From assembly GCA_900317295.1 (NCBI GenBank), contig ONGB01000006.1:1-37097 (forward strand): a stretch of DNA of 37,097 nt, read 5' to 3'. How positions within the stretch are numbered: position 1 is the stretch's first letter; every line of letters begins with the position of its first letter. Position numbers and translations under genes: made by a program. The notes beneath the pieces were generated by a model. The model was not told the origin of the DNA. It made no database searches and saw nothing but the letters and a program-made list of their open reading frames with translations. Below, one piece after another: positions 24,414 to 31,080 of this stretch. This DNA comes from an uncultured Erysipelotrichaceae bacterium (lineage in GTDB: Bacteria > Bacillota_I > Bacilli_A > RFN20 > CAG-826).

Positions 24414-24505
24414 CCGCGTGGGAAGATAAAACAACGGAACCCATTGAAGAAAAGGTGATAGAAAAACAAAAAGCTCCTAAGTTCGCACCTAGGAGCCTTT
24501 TTTCT
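24414..24505 (+). ncRNA. Candidate small RNA
   Basis: A TATAAT (24408-24413) between the cysK terminator and a second strong terminator (24473-24505) would give a transcript of about 85 nt with no plausible open frame. The -35 is poor. It could instead be read-through from cysK or the remnant of a lost gene. Confidence 0.3.
24473..24505 (+). terminator. Orphan intrinsic terminator
   Basis: A perfect 7-bp stem GCTCCTA/TAGGAGC with a 10-nt loop is followed by CTTTTTTCTTTG. No gene precedes it directly. Confidence 0.85.
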
Positions 24506-24513
24506 TTGTTGTC

Positions 24514-24566
24514 TCCAATTGTCGATGAATGAATACATTTCAAAGTCCAATTGTCGATTAATGAAT
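24514..24566. repeat. Two 21-bp direct repeats, 32-bp period
   Basis: TCCAATTGTCGATGAATGAAT at 24514-24534 is repeated at 24546-24566 with one change (GATG to GATT). They mark the start of the AT-rich segment. The core ATTGTCGA reappears inverted at about 25692-25699, at the other end of the segment. Confidence 0.75.
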
Positions 24567-24659
24567 TGATTGTTATAAAAAAAGAAGTTGTTGTCAACTT
24601 AGTTAAATAGGATTGATACAATGTGTCAGTCCTTTTTATTTTTTTACTTAGCTATAAAC

Positions 24660-24980
24660 TTATAACGATTTGTAATAATTTCCAAATTCTGCCATTGAAT
24701 CAACTACTGGCATCATTTTTAATCCTAATTCAGTTAATGAATACTCTACTTTAGGTGGATTGGTTTTATAGTCTTTTCTAGTAACTAAGCCATCATTAAT
24801 CATTTCTTTTAAGGAAATGGTTAGCACTTTTTGAGAAACCCCTTCTAAAGATCTTTGGAGTTCATTGAATCTCCATGGTCTAGTCCTTAAATTTCTAATG
24901 ATTAATAATTTCCATTTACTCCCAATGAGTGACACGGTAGTGGCAACTGGACATGCTGGTAATTCACTTTTCTTTTTCAT
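24660..24980 (-). CDS. HxlR-family transcriptional regulator
   Basis: A 106-residue winged-helix protein of the HxlR (MarR-like) group. The signature CPVATTVSLIGSKWKLLIIRNL (about 10-31) has the conserved redox-sensitive cysteine (Cys10). RFNELQRSLEGVSQKVLTISLKEM is the recognition helix, and the wing carries the conserved Pro/Glu pair in PPKVEYSLTELG. Many members sense oxidants, electrophiles or aldehydes. The gene is AT-rich and uses A/T-ending codons, unlike the flanks, so it is probably acquired. It diverges from a cupin gene, its likely target. TGAGGT precedes the ATG, and TATAAT is at 25003-25008. Confidence 0.93.
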   Translation of the reverse strand: MKKKSELPACPVATTVSLIGSKWKLLIIRNLRTRPWRFNELQRSLEGVSQKVLTISLKEMINDGLVTRKDYKTNPPKVEYSLTELGLKMMPVVDSMAEFGNYYKSL

Positions 24981-24994
24981 TTTATTGACCTCAA

Positions 24995-25040
24995 GTAACT
25001 TTATTATACATCACGCATAACAAAATGAATACGTAGTTAC
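24995..25040. promoter_or_regulatory. Inverted repeat between hxlR and cupin genes
   Basis: GTAACT (24995-25000) and AGTTAC (25035-25040) form an inverted repeat across the hxlR promoter, with a further GTAC at 25050-25053. It is a plausible HxlR operator that would control both genes. Confidence 0.45.
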
Positions 25041-25107
25041 AAAAAGGTGCGTACTTTTTTCTTTTAAAATAAATTGATTAAATATAGACACAAGGAGAAA
25101 AAAGAAA

Positions 25108-25461
25108 ATGAAAAATTACACAAAAGTTAATGTTGGTAATGAACCAAGAACAGAATTACATGACCTATTAGGTCTTACCGGAGCGGAAGTATCTTTTAAT
25201 AATCTTCCAGCTGGCGCAGGTGTCCCTTTTGTCCACTCTCATAAAAACAATGAAGAAATCTATATTGTCTTAGAAGGCAAAGGAACCGCTACTTTAGATG
25301 AAGAAGTAGTGACTTTAAATAAAGGTGATGTTATTAAAGTTGCACCAACCACTAAAAGACAGTTTAAAGCCAGTGACAAAGAAGGTATTTCTTATATTTG
25401 CATTCAAGTTAAGGCTGATTCTTTAAAAGAATATACCGCTAACGATGCAGTAATTTATTAA
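25108..25461 (+). CDS. Small cupin-domain protein
   Basis: A 117-residue single-domain cupin. Motif 1 is visible as PFVHSHKNNEEIYIVLEGKG, with His43, His45, Glu49/Glu50 as metal ligands, and motif 2 as LNKGDVIKVAPTTKRQF, where the usual final His is replaced by Arg or Lys. Such cupins serve as small dioxygenases, isomerases or binding proteins; the substrate is unknown. AAGGAGA lies 9 nt before the ATG. It diverges from the HxlR gene and shares its AT-rich composition, so the two probably arrived together as a regulator-effector pair for a toxic metabolite or stress. Confidence 0.88.
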   Translation: MKNYTKVNVGNEPRTELHDLLGLTGAEVSFNNLPAGAGVPFVHSHKNNEEIYIVLEGKGTATLDEEVVTLNKGDVIKVAPTTKRQFKASDKEGISYICIQVKADSLKEYTANDAVIY

Positions 25462-25555
25462 AATATTGCGTTGTATCAAAACACTGTAACCCCAAGACGA
25501 TAAAGCGTTCATGAAAGAACTTGAACGTCTTAAGCCATAGAATATAAATAGTTTA

Positions 25556-25592
25556 AACCTCGTGTCCGTCCAGATTTTTCACGGGGTTTTTA
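25556..25592 (+). terminator. Terminator of the cupin gene
   Basis: A 9-bp stem AACCTCGTG/CACGGGGTT (one T-G wobble) with a 15-nt loop and TTTTT. Confidence 0.78.
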
Positions 25593-25657
25593 TGTGTCCA
25601 GTTACAAATTGGTTAAAGTTATATTCACAAGGTCAAATATAGTGAAAAATGCCCAAA

Positions 25658-25690
25658 AATAAGAAAAAACACGCACTTTTATGTACGTGT
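25658..25690 (-). terminator. Terminator of tRNA-Ser
   Basis: Minus-strand stem ACACGTAC/GTGCGTGT (25669-25690) is followed by TTTTTTCTTATTTTT, 15 nt past the CCA end. Confidence 0.88.
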
Positions 25691-25705
25691 CTCGACAATC
25701 GATGA

Positions 25706-25796
25706 TGGCGGAGGAACAGGGATTCGAACCCTGGCGCCCTGTTACAAGCCTACGAGCTTTCCAAGCCCGCCCCTTCGACCACTTGGGTATTCCTCC
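25706..25796 (-). tRNA. tRNA-Ser (anticodon GGA)
   Basis: A 91-nt class II tRNA with encoded CCA. The acceptor GGAGGAA/TTCCTCC is fully paired with G73 discriminator. The anticodon stem CGGGC/GCTCG and loop TTGGAAA give GGA. It has a long variable arm. The AT-rich island ends a few bases from its 3' end, the classic insertion side, though no attachment duplication of the tRNA end was found. Confidence 0.96.
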
Positions 25797-25822
25797 GCGT
25801 TACCCGAAAACGGGCAAGCAAG

Positions 25823-25851
25823 ATTATAGGCAAGACCCCTAGTAAACTCAA
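25823..25851 (-). promoter_or_regulatory. Promoter of tRNA-Ser
   Basis: On minus TTGAGT, a 17-bp spacer, TATAAT. A small CCCG-TTTT-CGGG hairpin lies in the short 5' leader before the tRNA. Confidence 0.8.
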
Positions 25852-25869
25852 CACGCAATTTCGCGTTTT

Positions 25870-25891
25870 CTTTCCTCCCAATGGAGGAAGG
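25870..25891 (+). promoter_or_regulatory. Hairpin covering a Shine-Dalgarno site
   Basis: CTTTCCTCC (25870-25878) pairs with GGAGGAAGG (25883-25891) over a CAAT loop: nine pairs. The right arm is the only ribosome site for an ATG at 25896, so the hairpin could hide it. Confidence 0.6.
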
Positions 25892-25907
25892 TTGTATGAT
25901 TTTCCCG

Positions 25908-26876
25908 ATGAAGGAAGTCGTCATCACCAAATCCAACGCCGGGCAGAAGGCCGAGAAGTTCGTCCGGAAGTATCTGCCCGAGGCCCCACTAGGCTTCATT
26001 TTCAAGGCGTTCCGCAAAAAAGACATCAAGGTCAACGGCCATTGGGTGAAGAAGGATTTCATCCTCTCCGAAGGGGATGTCGTCCGCGTCTACGTCACCG
26101 ACGCCCAACTCGCCGACTTCGCCAAGCCCCGCCCCGTCGAGAAAAAAGAATTCCCCTATCCGATTGCCTATGAAGATGACAAAGTCCTCATCGTCGATAA
26201 GCCCAAGGGCATCTTGGTCTATGGGGATAAAACCGGGGTCAGGGAGACCTTAGGGAACGCCGTCTTGGATTACCTATACCTCAAAGGCGAATATGATCCG
26301 GAAGGCTCTAGCTTCACCCCCTCCCCCGCCCATCGCTTGGACCGCAATACTTCGGGGCTAGTTTGCTATGGCAAAACCGATGCCGCCTTAAAGGCGCTGA
26401 CTGATCTATTTAAGGAACGCGAAGAGATCGAAAAGACCTATCTCGCCCTCGTCGTGGGGGATGTCGAAGGGAATGGGCGCATCGATAAACCCCTCAAAAA
26501 GGATTCCTTTTCCGGGCGCGTCAGCATCTGCCCCGTCAAAGACGGTGGCAAAACGGCGATCACCGAATACCGTTCCGTGAAGCGTTATGGGGACTATACC
26601 TTGCTGGAGCTTCATCTCCTCACGGGCCGCACCCATCAGCTCCGCGTCCACCTCGCTTCCATCGGCCACCCGATCGTCGGCGATGAGAAATACGGGGACT
26701 TCGCCGATTGCCGGAAAGTCAAAAAGCTCTGCGGTTTGGAATCGCAGTTCCTCCACGCGGCGAAACTCCGCTTCGGCAAAGTAAACGGGCCCTTATTGGG
26801 CCTAAGAGGCAAAGAAATCGCTTCCACGCTGCCCAAAGACCTCGTAGAGGTCATTGAAACGCTGACGGGCAAATAA
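25908..26876 (+). CDS. RluA-family 23S rRNA pseudouridine synthase (RluC/RluD type)
   Basis: A 322-residue enzyme converting uridines to pseudouridine in large-subunit rRNA. An S4 RNA-binding domain (about 12-65, AGQKAEKFVRKYL...FIFKAFRKKDIKVNG) precedes the catalytic domain. The active-site loop AHRLDRNTSGLVCYGKT holds the nucleophilic Asp; RTHQLRVHLASIGHPIVGDEKYG is the second signature. Two starts compete. ATG 25896 has GGAGG 8 nt upstream but inside a strong hairpin. ATG 25908 lies 7 nt after TATGAT, matching the leaderless pattern of its neighbours, and is preferred. It is followed after 23 nt by the phosphohexomutase gene. Confidence 0.93.
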   Translation: MKEVVITKSNAGQKAEKFVRKYLPEAPLGFIFKAFRKKDIKVNGHWVKKDFILSEGDVVRVYVTDAQLADFAKPRPVEKKEFPYPIAYEDDKVLIVDKPKGILVYGDKTGVRETLGNAVLDYLYLKGEYDPEGSSFTPSPAHRLDRNTSGLVCYGKTDAALKALTDLFKEREEIEKTYLALVVGDVEGNGRIDKPLKKDSFSGRVSICPVKDGGKTAITEYRSVKRYGDYTLLELHLLTGRTHQLRVHLASIGHPIVGDEKYGDFADCRKVKKLCGLESQFLHAAKLRFGKVNGPLLGLRGKEIASTLPKDLVEVIETLTGK

Positions 26877-26899
26877 CATAATCAAGGAGAGGTAACGAT

Positions 26900-28603
26900 A
26901 TGAGTGTGATCGAGAACATGCAACGTTGGCTAAATAGCCCCCGCGTAAGCGAAGAAGATAAGAAGACCATCCGCTCGATGGATGAGGAAACCCGCAACGA
27001 CGCTTTCTATAAGAACGTGGAATTCGGCACCGCCGGCATGCGCGGGATTTTGGGCCCCGGCACCAATCGCATCAATTACCAAACCATCGGCAGGGCCAAC
27101 GTCGCCTATGCCAAATACATCCTCTCCCTCTCCCCCGAGGCGAAGAAGCGCGGCATCGTCATCAGCCACGACAACCGTTTCTTTAGCCGCGAATTCACGC
27201 TTTTCTGCGCGAAGCAATTCAATGATATGGGCATCGACGCCTATATCTTCGATGGATTGCGCCCGACCCCGGAACTCTCCTTTGCGGTGAGGCAATCCCA
27301 CGCGATCGGCGGGGTGATGATCACCGCCTCCCATAACCCCAAGGAGCATAACGGCTACAAGGTCTACGATGAGACCGGTTGCCAATTGACCCCGGATAAG
27401 ATCAAGCCGATGTTCGCGATTTTAGACGCGATGGGCGATGAGCTTTCCTATGAGCTCCCCGAAGCCAAAGAGAAGGGAAAAACCATCGTTTTCGGCCCGG
27501 AGATGGACAATATCTATTGCGAAAAAGTCGAAGGTTGCCAACTCAATCCTCAGTTGGATAAGAAGGACTTCAAGGTCATATATACCCCGCAGCATGGCGC
27601 CTCTTACGAATGCGCGATGAAGGTATTCCAAGACTGCGGATACGAGATCATCCCCGTCAAAGAGCAATGCGTCCATGACCCTGCTTTCGGGGCGACCAAA
27701 TCCCCGAACCCCGAGGTGGCCTCCTCTTGGGAACTCGCCCTCGAATACGCGAAGAAATACCAAGCGAACCTCGTGGTGATGACCGATCCTGACGGTGACC
27801 GCTGCGGCCTTGCTTATCTTTCTAGCAAGGGCACCTATGAACGGCTGACCGGCAACCAATCCGGCGCTTTACTAATCGATTACCTGCTTTCCGAGCGGAA
27901 AAAGAAGGGGATTTTGCCGGAAGATTCCGTCATGTATGACACGATCGTCACCTCTTCCCTAGGCCGCGACATCTGCGCCCATTATGGGGTGAAGGTCGAA
28001 TCCTTCCTCACCGGTTTCAAGTTCATCGGCTCCCGCATCGCCCATTACGAAGAAGTGGGGCACGGTCCCGAATTCGCCTTCGGGTATGAGGAATCCTATG
28101 GCTGCTTGATCAAACCCTTCGTCCGCGATAAAGACGGGGTGCAGGCCATCCTCATGTACACCGAAATGGCGCTTTATTACCATCGCCTTGGCAAAACGCT
28201 TGATGTCGCTTTCGACGAACTGCAGAAGCGTTTCGCCTACCACGTCACCGAGATGAAGGACGCCTACTTCGAGGGGATGGAAGGCGCCGGAAAGATGAAG
28301 GCGATGATGGATCATCTCCACGCCTCTTTATTTAAAGAGATCGCCGGGATTCCCGTCGTCCAAACCGGGGATTACCTCCGCCGCGTGATGATCTACGCGG
28401 ACGGGAAAGAAGAACCCATCAACCTCCCGCCTAGCGATGTGATGAAATACATCCTGAAGGATGGCTCCACCCTCTGCGTCCGTCCTTCCGGCACCGAGCC
28501 GAAGGTCAAGTTCTACATCGAAGCCGTCGGCAAAGAAGAAAAAGGCCTCCGCGAAAAAGTGGAAGCCATCGACGCCTTCATCCGCAAGGAAGCGGGGCTA
28601 TAA
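26900..28603 (+). CDS. pgcA: Phospho-sugar mutase (phosphoglucomutase/phosphomannomutase)
   Basis: A 567-residue alpha-D-phosphohexomutase that interconverts sugar 1- and 6-phosphates. All four family loops are present: phosphoserine loop TASHNPKEHNGYK, metal loop DPDGDRCG, sugar loop GYEESYGC and phosphate loop RPSGTEPKVKFY. GTAGMRG is near the N-terminus. Length and loops resemble the Bacillus PgcA group, so glucose 1-phosphate/6-phosphate exchange for envelope sugars is likely. AAGGAGAGG precedes the ATG. It overlaps the stop of the converging HAD gene by 6 bp. Confidence 0.94.
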   Translation: MSVIENMQRWLNSPRVSEEDKKTIRSMDEETRNDAFYKNVEFGTAGMRGILGPGTNRINYQTIGRANVAYAKYILSLSPEAKKRGIVISHDNRFFSREFTLFCAKQFNDMGIDAYIFDGLRPTPELSFAVRQSHAIGGVMITASHNPKEHNGYKVYDETGCQLTPDKIKPMFAILDAMGDELSYELPEAKEKGKTIVFGPEMDNIYCEKVEGCQLNPQLDKKDFKVIYTPQHGASYECAMKVFQDCGYEIIPVKEQCVHDPAFGATKSPNPEVASSWELALEYAKKYQANLVVMTDPDGDRCGLAYLSSKGTYERLTGNQSGALLIDYLLSERKKKGILPEDSVMYDTIVTSSLGRDICAHYGVKVESFLTGFKFIGSRIAHYEEVGHGPEFAFGYEESYGCLIKPFVRDKDGVQAILMYTEMALYYHRLGKTLDVAFDELQKRFAYHVTEMKDAYFEGMEGAGKMKAMMDHLHASLFKEIAGIPVVQTGDYLRRVMIYADGKEEPINLPPSDVMKYILKDGSTLCVRPSGTEPKVKFYIEAVGKEEKGLREKVEAIDAFIRKEAGL

Positions 28604-29386
28604 GGAGAAGATCTTTCTAAGCTCATAAGCGACGCCGTCCTCGGCGTTGCTTTTTTCGCTTAAGGGAAAGAGGGATTTAAGATGGGGCGATTTGGCGTTT
28701 TTCATCGCATAGGGGTGACCGGCGGAAGAAAGCATCCCCGCGTCATTATCGGAATCCCCAAACGCGTAGATATCCGTGAATTCGATATGATTTCGCGCCC
28801 GGATTTCCTTTAAGCGGTCCCCTTTGCCCCCGGCAAGGAAATAAAACTCGCCATAGGGAACGCCGTGCCAGGAACGATAACCGACGCCAGGATAAGCGGA
28901 AGCGATTTCTTTAAGGATGCCCCCCTTCCCTTCTTTGACGCCGAAGAGGAGGGTATGGCAGCTCTCCTCTACTTTCGCGCCCTCTTCTAGGCTTTTTATT
29001 TCCATTCCCTTGAAAGGGAAATATTTGGCCAAAACGGGGTCGGGCTTATCTAAGTAGATGGTCTTATCGCCTTCCGCCATGAAGGAGAAGATGGCCTCCT
29101 GGGCTTTATGGAAGACCTCCTCCACCATTTCGGGGGGATAACGGTATTCCTCGCTTTCTAGGAAATAGAGGCTCGCCCCGTTATCAGCGATGATCGGGCC
29201 GTGGAGATCGGCTTGATTGTAGTAGGGGAGGATGCTCCTTAAGGGCCTCCCGGAGCAAAGCACCACGAGATGCCCTTTCTTTTCTAGTAGACGAAGCGTT
29301 TCTTCGGCATAGGAAGAAAGGCTGCCATCCGGCAAAAGCAAAGAGCCATCCAGGTCCGTGCAGATGAGGCAGCGTTTCGTTTCCAT
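28598..29386 (-). CDS. HAD-IIB (Cof-like) phosphatase
   Basis: A 262-residue HAD hydrolase with motif I CTDLDGSLL (Asp11 nucleophile, Asp13), motif II VLCSGRPLRS, the GGKGDRLKEI Lys region and motif IV FGDSDNDAGM. The cap is of type IIB. The substrate is unknown; sugar phosphate or nucleotide fits. The start was set at 29386 because TATAAT (29394-29399) lies 7 nt before it; upstream in-frame codons run through the promoter of spx. It is predicted to be leaderless and is divergent from spx. Confidence 0.88.
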   Translation of the reverse strand: METKRCLICTDLDGSLLLPDGSLSSYAEETLRLLEKKGHLVVLCSGRPLRSILPYYNQADLHGPIIADNGASLYFLESEEYRYPPEMVEEVFHKAQEAIFSFMAEGDKTIYLDKPDPVLAKYFPFKGMEIKSLEEGAKVEESCHTLLFGVKEGKGGILKEIASAYPGVGYRSWHGVPYGEFYFLAGGKGDRLKEIRARNHIEFTDIYAFGDSDNDAGMLSSAGHPYAMKNAKSPHLKSLFPLSEKSNAEDGVAYELRKIFSL

Positions 29387-29393
29387 AGGGGAA

Positions 29394-29448
29394 ATTATAA
29401 GGCCAAGCGAAAAATAATACTCGTTTTTAACGTGCGCGCCCGTATAAT
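29394..29448. promoter_or_regulatory. Divergent leaderless promoters, HAD gene and spx
   Basis: Minus TATAAT at 29394-29399 ends 7 nt before the HAD ATG. Plus TATAAT at 29443-29448 ends 9 nt before the spx ATG. The starts are 71 bp apart and no clear -35 is seen for either. Confidence 0.6.
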
Positions 29449-29457
29449 ATCCGCGCA

Positions 29458-29904
29458 ATGATCAAAGTCTACGTTTCCCCAAGCTGCTCCAGCTGCCGCA
29501 AAGTCAAAAAATGGTTCGATGACCAGAAAATCCCCTATGAGTCGAAGAATATCTTCGGCCCTGATTTCACCGCGAACGACATCTTGGAGATCATCGCCAA
29601 AAGCGAGAACGGGACCGATGACATCATCTCCACCCGTTCGAAGATCGTGCAGGAACAAAACATCGATTTCGATTCGATGAAGGTCTCCGAGCTCATCCAA
29701 TTCATCCGTGAGAACCCCTCGATCCTCAAGCGCCCGATCATCGTCGATGACCATCGCGTCCAGGTCGGCTATAACGAAGAGGAAATCCGCACCTTCATCC
29801 CCAGGGCCAGGCGATACGCCGAAAGCCTATGCGAAGCCTGCCCCCACCGCGATAACTGCGGGGAAGGCGCCCCGGATCATCTGGATCTTCCCTATCGTCC
29901 TTAA
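29458..29904 (+). CDS. spx: Spx-family regulator with extra C-terminal cysteines
   Basis: A 148-residue ArsC-like protein. The redox switch CxxC is at 10-13 (SPSCSSCRKVKKWF), as in Spx, and the RNA-polymerase-binding region ILKRPIIVDDHRVQVGYNEEEIRTFIPR (about 89-116) matches Spx closely. Spx binds the alpha C-terminal domain and redirects transcription under disulfide stress. Unusual is the tail: LCEACPHRDNC adds Cys125, Cys128 and Cys134, absent from Bacillus Spx, with a possible metal or second redox site. The mRNA is predicted leaderless. The CYTH gene downstream echoes the spx-yjbK neighbourhood of Bacillus. Confidence 0.9.
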   Translation: MIKVYVSPSCSSCRKVKKWFDDQKIPYESKNIFGPDFTANDILEIIAKSENGTDDIISTRSKIVQEQNIDFDSMKVSELIQFIRENPSILKRPIIVDDHRVQVGYNEEEIRTFIPRARRYAESLCEACPHRDNCGEGAPDHLDLPYRP

Positions 29905-29911
29905 ATAAAAG

Positions 29912-29943
29912 AAATGCGGAGCCACGTCGCTCCGCATTTTCTA
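29912..29943. terminator. Bidirectional terminator between spx and the CYTH gene
   Basis: An 11-bp stem AAATGCGGAGC/GCTCCGCATTT with a CACGTC-type loop and T-rich ends on both strands. Confidence 0.9.
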
Positions 29944-29957
29944 TATGATTTCCCGGC

Positions 29958-30530
29958 TTATTTTCCAATCGCCGCCATCGCGCGGTGGGTCTTCGTCTCG
30001 TGGGTGAAGACGCAGGGGATGTCGTAAGAGGAGAGCAATTCCTTCATGATCTTCTCCGCCCCCGAGAGGGAATTGTATTCGAATTCTATTTCGAAATCGG
30101 TTTGGCCCGAATAGCTATTCCGGTCGATGGAGAGCAAACCGCCTTTATACTCGACGTCGATGCGGTCGGTGGACAAAGAGGTGAGGATCTTCAATGCCTT
30201 CGTGTCGATATCGAGCTGACGGAGGAAACGTTCGATGTCGGTTTTGGGGAACTTGCCATAGTCGCGAAGATCAGCGAAATCCTCCATCTCGATCGCGACG
30301 TTTTTCTCCAATAAGCCTTCGCTTAAAGGGGTTTTGAGGGTCAATTCGTATTTGCCTTGCTTCTCGCGGATGCGAAGGGCGATCCCGGCCTTCGCGAGGG
30401 CGCGGTCTTCGGAATCGATATAATAGTTGGTCTGCATATAACGCGTATTGCCGCGGAAAGCCTCGGCCAATTTCTTATGGTCTTCTTTGGAAACTAGGAC
30501 CTTCGCTTCGATTTCTATGGCATTGGACAT
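29958..30530 (-). CDS. CYTH-domain protein (YjbK-like, triphosphate tunnel)
   Basis: A 190-residue CYTH protein. The hallmark ExExK is EIEAK at 6-10; charged strands (ALRIREKQGKYELTLKTP, VAIEMED, FEIEFEY, HETKTHRAMA) line the triphosphate-binding tunnel. Family members hydrolyse inorganic triphosphate or cyclise ATP; Bacillus YjbK lies close to spx and to a (p)ppGpp synthase gene, which is not present here. AGAGGT precedes the ATG. The promoter is shared with the divergent EIIB-like gene. Confidence 0.92.
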   Translation of the reverse strand: MSNAIEIEAKVLVSKEDHKKLAEAFRGNTRYMQTNYYIDSEDRALAKAGIALRIREKQGKYELTLKTPLSEGLLEKNVAIEMEDFADLRDYGKFPKTDIERFLRQLDIDTKALKILTSLSTDRIDVEYKGGLLSIDRNSYSGQTDFEIEFEYNSLSGAEKIMKELLSSYDIPCVFTHETKTHRAMAAIGK

Positions 30531-30551
30531 AGGTATTACCTCTTATTAAGT

Positions 30552-30559
30552 ATTATACT
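30552..30559. promoter_or_regulatory. Symmetric bidirectional -10 element
   Basis: The palindrome AAGTATTATACTT (30548-30560) contains TATACT on plus (30554-30559) and TATAAT on minus (30552-30557), sharing 4 bp. Plus: 9 nt to the ATG at 30569. Minus: 21 nt to the ATG at 30530. Confidence 0.65.
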
Positions 30560-30568
30560 TATTCCACG

Positions 30569-30955
30569 ATGATTATGTTTCCCTTTTCTTATCGAACCTT
30601 GGAGATGACCTTCAATGACTTCCTCCGCGACAACGCGTGGTGGATCGCCCTCGCTTTCGCGGGACTAGTGCTCCTTTCCGTCGCTTTGATCCTCCTAATC
30701 AATACGAAAGCCAAACCCAAGGCCCGCGTCATTGAGAAATCCGCCTATCTAGAAGCCCTAGGTGGGGAAGACAATGTCCTCTCCCACGAACGGAAGGGCT
30801 CGCGCATCATGCTGAAGATGCAGGACTATGAGAAACTCGACCGCGAGAAGCTCAAAGAAGCCGGGGTTGATGGCTTCATCCTCATGTCCGACCGCCTCAC
30901 CCTCGTCATCAAAGGCGATGCCGAAGCGGTGGAGAAAACCTTGTTCGGGGAATAA
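30569..30955 (+). CDS. Membrane-anchored EIIB-like domain lacking the phosphocysteine
   Basis: A 128-residue protein with one membrane helix (about 24-46) and a C-terminal domain (57-127) that follows the glucose-type PTS EIIB pattern: ALGGEDNVLS (63-72), then SRIMLKMQDYEKLDREKLKEAGVDGFILMSDRLTLVIKGDAEAVEKTL. The normal CxTRLR, where Cys is phosphorylated, is replaced by KGSRIM (76-81), so Lys76 stands in place of the Cys and phosphotransfer is impossible. No EIIC or EIIA partner is adjacent. The domain may have a sensory or scaffold role. It is predicted leaderless from ATG 30569; ATG 30605 is an alternative. Confidence 0.72.
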   Translation: MIMFPFSYRTLEMTFNDFLRDNAWWIALAFAGLVLLSVALILLINTKAKPKARVIEKSAYLEALGGEDNVLSHERKGSRIMLKMQDYEKLDREKLKEAGVDGFILMSDRLTLVIKGDAEAVEKTLFGE

Positions 30956-30965
30956 AAAAGATAAG

Positions 30966-30994
30966 AAAAGGAGAGCCGCGGCCCTCCTTTTTGT
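30966..30994 (+). terminator. Terminator of the EIIB-like gene
   Basis: AAAAGGAG/CTCCTTTT (30966-30973 with 30984-30991), GC-rich loop, T tract. Confidence 0.85.
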
Positions 30995-31005
30995 TTGCGG
31001 TTTAC

Positions 31006-31021
31006 CTTCGCGTTCGCGAAG
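31006..31021. repeat. Perfect hairpin CTTCGCG-TT-CGCGAAG
   Basis: A 7-bp inverted repeat just beyond the Maf terminator; its centre GCGTTCGC resembles the loop of that terminator. No T tract on either strand. Confidence 0.6.
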
Positions 31022-31053
31022 CAAAAACAAAAAACATTCGCGTTCACGAATGT
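31022..31053 (-). terminator. Terminator of the rnj-maf operon
   Basis: Minus-strand stem ACATTCG/CGAATGT (31034-31053) followed by TTTTTTGTTTTTG. Confidence 0.88.
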
Positions 31054-31080
31054 AATTTGAAGAGTTTTCCTTTAGGAAAC

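Larger units (their letters stand above)
25462..25705. other. AT-rich intergenic tail of the island
   Basis: No gene is supported here. It holds the cupin terminator, an AAGACG/CGTCTT inverted repeat near 25493-25532 with a short in-frame fragment (MKELERLKP) that may be the remnant of a coding sequence, and the tRNA-Ser terminator. Confidence 0.5.

Noticed and set aside
24385-24621. 78-residue minus-strand frame at the island edge
   Set aside because: It spans the orphan terminator and the tandem repeats and has no SD. The ending looks protein-like but is too little to support a gene.
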